Assembly: GCA_015658965.1 (NCBI GenBank)
Contig: DQNX01000055.1
Coordinates: 1-9,812, forward strand
Reading direction: 5' to 3'
Length of the DNA: 9,812 nt
Source: Gammaproteobacteria bacterium
GTDB lineage: Bacteria > Pseudomonadota > Gammaproteobacteria > PS1 > Pseudothioglobaceae
The position numbers and the translations under genes are program-made. Every line of letters begins with the position of its first letter. The stretch's first letter is position 1. Below the pieces are notes generated by a model. It was not told the DNA's origin and did no database searches. It saw only the letters and a program-made list of their open reading frames with translations. Below are positions 6,038 to 9,812 of this stretch, in pieces.

Positions 6038-6064
6038 AAAAAAAGCCCCAAAAGGGGCTTTTTA
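6036..6064 (-). terminator. Strong rho-independent terminator of rpsO
   Basis: AAAAAGCCCC and GGGGCTTTTT (6040-6049 and 6054-6063) form a 10-bp stem around a 4-nt loop. On the minus strand, downstream of the rpsO stop, the stem is followed by a run of T (9 in total from 6044 to 6036). It is A-rich upstream and T-rich downstream, the classical form; on the plus strand it has five T and could work in reverse too, although no plus-strand gene reads into it. Confidence 0.9.
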
Positions 6065-6078
6065 TGACAACAGTAAAA

Positions 6079-6339
6079 TTACTTTCTAAGGCCTAAACGA
6101 GTAATCAAGTCTGAATAAGCGCTTGCATCATTGCCTTTGAGGTAAGTTAATAGTTTTTTACGCTGAGAAACTAAATGCAAAAGACCTCTTCTTGAGTGGT
6201 GGTCTTTTTTATGCGTTTTAAAATGCTCAGTTAGGTGCTTAATACGAGCCGTTAGTAGAGCGACTTGTACATTTGTTGAACCTGTGTCTTTAGTATCTTG
6301 TTGGTATTCTTTAATAATAGTTTGTGTATCAATTGACAT
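6079..6339 (-). CDS. rpsO: 30S ribosomal protein S15
   Basis: S15 binds the 16S rRNA central domain early in 30S assembly. The 86-residue product matches E. coli S15 (89) over its whole length: DTGSTNVQVALLTARI (about 18-33), the invariant HKKDHHSRRGLL segment that contacts rRNA, VSQRKKLLTYL and the ending ITRLGLRK. The start ATG at 6339 fits the family; the Shine-Dalgarno is weak. It has its own promoter (TATAAT at 6381-6386) and a strong terminator 15 nt past the stop, so it behaves as a single-gene unit between lpxL and prfB. In many bacteria rpsO is followed by pnp; here it is followed by prfB. The roughly 35-nt leader shows no obvious S15-binding pseudoknot by eye. Confidence 0.97.
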   Translation of the reverse strand: MSIDTQTIIKEYQQDTKDTGSTNVQVALLTARIKHLTEHFKTHKKDHHSRRGLLHLVSQRKKLLTYLKGNDASAYSDLITRLGLRK

Positions 6340-6380
6340 AATCAGTTTAAATAGTAGTAAATCAAAATTTTAAAGGGTTA

Positions 6381-6409
6381 ATTATACGCTAATAATTTTC
6401 TTGATTCCA
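6381..6409 (-). promoter_or_regulatory. rpsO promoter
   Basis: The minus strand reads TGGAAT (6404-6409), a 17-bp spacer and TATAAT (6381-6386). The -10 is perfect and the -35 matches TTGACA at three positions. It lies in the 88-bp gap between the lpxL stop and the rpsO ATG; the predicted transcription start near 6374 gives a leader of about 35 nt. Confidence 0.6.
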
Positions 6410-6427
6410 TAGCTTGAAACAAAAACA

Positions 6428-7324
6428 TTAATAAAAAGATGTTTCACCTTTTGGTCGAGTTTTAAAACGCCTATGAATCCAAAGATATTGCTCCGGTGCT
6501 TTAAGGATTTGCTCCTGTAAGATTTGGTTGGTGCGTGTGGCATTTTCTATTGCATCATCTACCGGGTAGTTGCTTAAGGGCGACTCAAAGGTCATGGTAT
6601 AGCCCGAAGCAGTTCGAATGAAAAAATAAGGAATCACAACGGTATTAGGTACTTTTGCTAATCGTGCCGTTGCTGCAATGGTTGCTGTTTGAATGTTAAA
6701 AAAAGGCGCAAACACAGAATTTTTCTCGCCCAAATCTTGATCAGGCGCATACCAAATAGGCAGGCCATTTTTAATGGCCTTCATCATCGAGCGTGTATCT
6801 TTGGTTTTGATCATGGTTGCACCGTTATCAACAAAGCCTTTGCGCATCACTTCATCAAATAAAGGATTGTTTTGTGGGCGATAAATATTGGCAATTTTAT
6901 GTTTTAAGAGTAATGCCCTAGAGCCCAACATCAGCGGCATAAAATGAGCGGTTAATAAAATCACCCCTTGTTTTTTATCCAGTGCATCCGTTAGATAATG
7001 TTCGTTATTAAGGCTGATGAGTTTTTGAACTTTATCATTTTTTGCAAAATAAGCATTGGCCGTTTCAAACAGTGAAATACCAATGGCTTCAAAATTTTGT
7101 TTGACTAAGCTTTCCACCTCGTTTAAGCTTTTGTGAGGAAAACAGTGTGCAATATTAACAAACGCGATCTTCCTAAATCGAGAAAGTAATGGATAAAGCA
7201 ATCGACCGATACCTATGCCAATTAGTACTTGGGCTTTAAAAGGGAGTCTGGCACCCAGTTTCATAAAAACAATAAGAATCCAAGTGGGTATAAATTTAGG
7301 ATGATAAAAATTTTGTTTATTCAT
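6428..7324 (-). CDS. lpxL: LpxL/HtrB-type lipid A biosynthesis acyltransferase, catalytic Glu replaced by Met
   Basis: LpxL-family enzymes at the inner membrane move an acyl chain from acyl-ACP to Kdo2-lipid IVA. The 298-residue product has an N-terminal hydrophobic anchor (about 11-23), then NIAHCFP, the motif region around H127, IYRPQNNPL, WYAPDQDLGEKNSVFAPFF and the ending APEQYLWIHRRFKTRPKG, all close to E. coli LpxL (306). In the HX4(D/E) catalytic motif the histidine is present (H127, codon 6944-6946) but the acid is Met132 (ATG at 6929-6931); E. coli has HFLTLE where this protein has HFMPLM. Everything else looks intact, so it is either an inactive or altered enzyme, or a variant using another acid. 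The ATG is 4 bp from the divergent dnaG ATG, so its leader lies within dnaG; no Shine-Dalgarno is seen. It could be LpxL or LpxM by function; LpxL fits the sequence better. Confidence 0.88.
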   Translation of the reverse strand: MNKQNFYHPKFIPTWILIVFMKLGARLPFKAQVLIGIGIGRLLYPLLSRFRKIAFVNIAHCFPHKSLNEVESLVKQNFEAIGISLFETANAYFAKNDKVQKLISLNNEHYLTDALDKKQGVILLTAHFMPLMLGSRALLLKHKIANIYRPQNNPLFDEVMRKGFVDNGATMIKTKDTRSMMKAIKNGLPIWYAPDQDLGEKNSVFAPFFNIQTATIAATARLAKVPNTVVIPYFFIRTASGYTMTFESPLSNYPVDDAIENATRTNQILQEQILKAPEQYLWIHRRFKTRPKGETSFY

Positions 7325-7337
7325 TAAAATGTATTTT

Positions 7338-9143
7338 ATGCCTTATATTACTCAAAGTTTTATTGATGATTTACCCAATCAAATTGATATTGTCGATTTG
7401 ATCTCTAAACGCTTGTCGCTTAAAAAAACAGGCAGCGACTATCGTGCCCCTTGTCCTTTTCATGGCGGTAAAAACCGCAACTTTGCTGTTAATGCTCACA
7501 AACAATTTTATCACTGTTTTAAATGTGGTGAGAGTGGCGGTGCGATTAGTTTTGTACAAAAATTCGACCACCTAGATTTTGTTGAAGCGATTGAAACCAT
7601 TGCCAGTGAATTTGGGCTAAAGATTGAGTATGACAGCAACTCCAAGCCAGTCGATCCTCGGTTAGAGCGCTATCGAGTGTTGTCACAAAAGGTCAGTGAC
7701 TTTTATATTCAACAACTCAAACAATCTCCCGCCAAAGAAAAAGCCGTGAGTTATGCAAAAAATAGAGGCATTAGTGGTGAGATTGCCCAGCGCTTTGAGC
7801 TCGGATTTGCACCGCCCAGCAATAAAGACTTGCTGCTTAATTTTGAAAAAAATGAGCAAGATACCAACGATTTAAAATCATTAGGATTGTTAAAAACAGG
7901 CCAATACGGTGATTATGATTTTTTCCGTGACCGTTTAATGTTTCCAATACACAACACCAAGGGCAAGGTAATTGCATTTGGTGGTAGAGCGTTTGACAAC
8001 AAAGCCAAAGCCAAATATTTAAATTCATCAGAAAGTCCAATTTTTTCTAAATCAAGAGAGTTATACGGCCTACACCATGCACGAAAATATTCCTCCACGA
8101 TGGACTATGTTTTGGTGGTTGAAGGCTATATGGACGTGGTGGCACTGCATCAAGCAGGGTTTACTAAAGTTGTCGCCACGCTAGGCACAGCAACAACACC
8201 AGAGCATTTAAAAATATTAGCACGCACAACCAACACCATTGTATTTTGTTTTGATGGCGACAGTGCAGGTCGCGCCGCCGCTTGGAAGGCATTGCAAGTT
8301 GCACTTCCAGTGATTAAGGCTGGACTGGTCATCAAGTTTTTATTCTTGCCTGAGGGTGAAGATCCTGATACTTTGGTCAAAAAAGAATCAACCAAAGCTT
8401 TTGAAGCGCGTATCGAAAAAGCCCACACCTTGTCTAATTTTTTATTCGACCATGTGAAAGCAGAAGTAGATTTTGATACTATGGAGGGAAAAACCTTATT
8501 TTTAGAAAAAGTATCCGTATTAATTAATCAGATTAACTATGAAATTTACCAGCAACAGTTAATTAATGGTGTGGCACAAGTCATTGGGCAAAGTGTTGAT
8601 CAAGTTCAAACAGTTTTTAAACAACAGGCTGAACAATTAATAGTCAGCTCCCCGGTAGTGGATGACGAACCGCTAGAAGAGCAAATACCAGATTTTTCGA
8701 ATTTTTCAGATGACTATCAAGAGATCGTAGCACCTCAAGAAAACAGTACCGCCAAAGCGCTTATGTCCAGAATGATTAGTTTGTTGCTTAACTACCCATC
8801 GATTGCATACGATAATGATACGGTTGAAGTTAGGGTTGGCGTGCTCAAAAAAATTGATAAGAAGTTTGAAGTTTTATTAGATTTGGTGCACTGCGCCGAA
8901 ATGGCTGAGGATACTTCCCAAGAGGAGCTACTTAAGCTTTTTAAAAATAAAACAGGTGTTTATAAGCGCTTACAACAGTTGTGTGCCTTGGTGCCATATT
9001 TGAGTGAAAATGAAGCTAGAAATGAGTTTTTAGATGCTTTGTTGAAAGTAGAAAGGCAGCAAAAAAAGGCACAGTCTTTACTTATTAAAGATGAAAAAGA
9101 ATACGCAAAGAACTTACAGTCGAGAAGAGGCAAGAAAAGCTAA
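7338..9143 (+). CDS. dnaG: DNA primase
   Basis: DnaG makes the RNA primers for lagging-strand synthesis together with DnaB helicase. The 601-residue product has an N-terminal zinc ribbon (C39, H42, C60, C63), an RNA-polymerase-like core with KAKYLNSSESPIF and ELYGLHHA, the TOPRIM metal sites EGYMDV and DGDSAG, and a C-terminal helical DnaB-binding domain. ATG 7338 places the zinc ligands one residue from their E. coli positions and is preferred; ATG 7329, three codons earlier, is also possible. The zinc-ribbon motif, CPFHxEKTPSF in most primases, reads CPFHGGKNRNF here. The start is 4 to 13 bp from the divergent lpxL ATG, with no Shine-Dalgarno; TATAAA at 7289-7294, inside lpxL, is a weak -10 candidate. 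The usual neighbours rpsU and rpoD are absent. The TAA stop overlaps the stop of the convergent ftsI. Confidence 0.96.
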   Translation: MPYITQSFIDDLPNQIDIVDLISKRLSLKKTGSDYRAPCPFHGGKNRNFAVNAHKQFYHCFKCGESGGAISFVQKFDHLDFVEAIETIASEFGLKIEYDSNSKPVDPRLERYRVLSQKVSDFYIQQLKQSPAKEKAVSYAKNRGISGEIAQRFELGFAPPSNKDLLLNFEKNEQDTNDLKSLGLLKTGQYGDYDFFRDRLMFPIHNTKGKVIAFGGRAFDNKAKAKYLNSSESPIFSKSRELYGLHHARKYSSTMDYVLVVEGYMDVVALHQAGFTKVVATLGTATTPEHLKILARTTNTIVFCFDGDSAGRAAAWKALQVALPVIKAGLVIKFLFLPEGEDPDTLVKKESTKAFEARIEKAHTLSNFLFDHVKAEVDFDTMEGKTLFLEKVSVLINQINYEIYQQQLINGVAQVIGQSVDQVQTVFKQQAEQLIVSSPVVDDEPLEEQIPDFSNFSDDYQEIVAPQENSTAKALMSRMISLLLNYPSIAYDNDTVEVRVGVLKKIDKKFEVLLDLVHCAEMAEDTSQEELLKLFKNKTGVYKRLQQLCALVPYLSENEARNEFLDALLKVERQQKKAQSLLIKDEKEYAKNLQSRRGKKS

Positions 9144-9812
9144 TTTTTAGCCAGTAATTTAATAGACTGATCATTGGTTAGAATATTTTCCATTGCGTCT
9201 TTAAATACCATGGCTGCAGAATTGGCACCACCACATTTACTGAGCTTTTCCGGGTAATTATAGTTATAACACTTCTTTGGATAATCAAGCCTAACCGCCA
9301 TAATATACTTTGGATTTTTAACCGGGACAAACCCAGTAAAGAAAGTACGATCTATATTTTTTTTACTGTAACTTCCGTTAATAAGCATTTCAGCGGTGCC
9401 AGTTTTGCCTGCGACGTTATAGCCTTTAATGCGTGCGCGATAACCTGAGCCATCCCCAGACACCACTGCATCGAGTAAGTCAGCAATTTTATGGGTGGCG
9501 CCTTTGCTGAAAACTTGTGTCATCTGCTTGTCTGTATTGACCCCTTTAATGAGTTTTAAAGAGGGAATGGCGCCATCATTGGCAAAAACTAAATAAGCCC
9601 TAGCCAGTTGTGCCAGGTTGGTATTCATGGGTCCATAACCATAAGAAAGGTTGCGTTTATCTGCTAAACTCCATTCAGTAAAATGTGTAAGCACCACATC
9701 ACTTTCAATGCTAGGAATTAACATGACAGGGCGGTTAAAGCCTAATTTACTCCAAGTGTTGTAAGTGTCTTCTTTATTAAGTTTTTCTGAAATGATAACA
9801 GTGCCTTGATTG
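9140..9812 (-). CDS. ftsI: Peptidoglycan D,D-transpeptidase FtsI (PBP3), C-terminal part (5' end outside window)
   Basis: FtsI cross-links septal peptidoglycan in the periplasm as part of the divisome. The frame is open to the right edge; the visible 223 residues are the C-terminal half of the transpeptidase domain. The first complete codon (9809-9811) is Asn followed by Gln-Gly, consistent with the end of the SxN motif; then come DTYNTWSKLGF, the LSYGYGPMNTNLAQLARAY helix (E. coli FSFGYGLMVTPLQLARVY) and the KTG motif in VAGKTGTAE (9398-9406). Between the last strand and the final helix there is an insertion with two cysteines, KKC and SKCGG, absent from E. coli FtsI. The TAG stop overlaps the dnaG TAA (9140-9143), and murE, its normal downstream neighbour in the dcw cluster, is missing. 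A PBP2-like paralogue is less likely given the GYG and LARAY match. Confidence 0.88.
   Translation of the reverse strand, partial: NQGTVIISEKLNKEDTYNTWSKLGFNRPVMLIPSIESDVVLTHFTEWSLADKRNLSYGYGPMNTNLAQLARAYLVFANDGAIPSLKLIKGVNTDKQMTQVFSKGATHKIADLLDAVVSGDGSGYRARIKGYNVAGKTGTAEMLINGSYSKKNIDRTFFTGFVPVKNPKYIMAVRLDYPKKCYNYNYPEKLSKCGGANSAAMVFKDAMENILTNDQSIKLLAKN

Noticed and set aside
6001..6051. Longer prfB start at 6051
   Set aside because: The extra 17 residues are encoded by the terminator hairpin and its flank and have no counterpart in RF2 proteins; ATG 6000 gives a gap-free alignment.
9140..9724. ATG 9724 as the start of a complete 194-residue protein
   Set aside because: The frame stays open to the window edge and the upstream codons encode recognisable FtsI sequence, so this is an internal methionine.
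1..9812. Mobile element, CRISPR array, tRNA, toxin-antitoxin or defence cassette
   Set aside because: No transposase or integrase frame, no spaced direct repeats, no cloverleaf and no typical small paired genes were seen; all long frames are accounted for by housekeeping genes or their shadows.

Overview
This window reads as a compact, moderately AT-rich gammaproteobacterial chromosome segment. Proteins match Escherichia coli and Pseudomonas-type homologues closely (TatABC, RF2, S15, glutathione reductase, LpxL, DnaG, FtsI), and intergenic gaps are very short. Low G+C, tight packing and broken-up classical operons would fit a sulfur-oxidising SUP05/Thioglobus-like lineage or a related symbiont, but that placement is an inference from general character and not from a marker gene.

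Layout. On the plus strand, the C-terminal end of a CBS-domain protein (1-102) is followed by an ANTAR/NasT-type response regulator (132-716) with a perfect TATAAT only 9 nt before its ATG. Convergent to it, on the minus strand, is a five-gene unit read from 2865 down to 725: hisI, hisE, tatA, tatB, tatC. It combines steps 2 and 3 of histidine synthesis with the complete twin-arginine translocase; TatC carries a long acidic coiled-coil-like tail. Divergent from hisI is a secreted thermonuclease-family gene (2921-3304) that stops early: the missing C-terminus continues in the same frame to 3397.

The minus strand then holds, in transcription order from 7324 to 3502, an LpxL-type lipid A acyltransferase, rpsO with its own promoter and a strong terminator, prfB (RF2) without the usual programmed frameshift, and gor (glutathione reductase). 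A perfect 10-bp hairpin lies between prfB and gor. The LpxL homologue has methionine in place of the catalytic glutamate of its HX4E motif.

Divergent from lpxL, with only 4 bp between start codons, is dnaG (primase) on the plus strand. Its stop codon overlaps the stop of a convergent ftsI-type transpeptidase gene, which runs off the right edge. No mobile element, CRISPR array, tRNA, rRNA or gene-free stretch over 300 bases was seen. The content is mainly housekeeping. The points worth a second look are small deviations in conserved genes (receiver Asp to Asn, RF2 without frameshift, LpxL Glu to Met, nuclease nonsense codon, altered primase zinc-ribbon motif, an FtsI cysteine pair) and unusually tight gene junctions; no new multi-gene system is evident.
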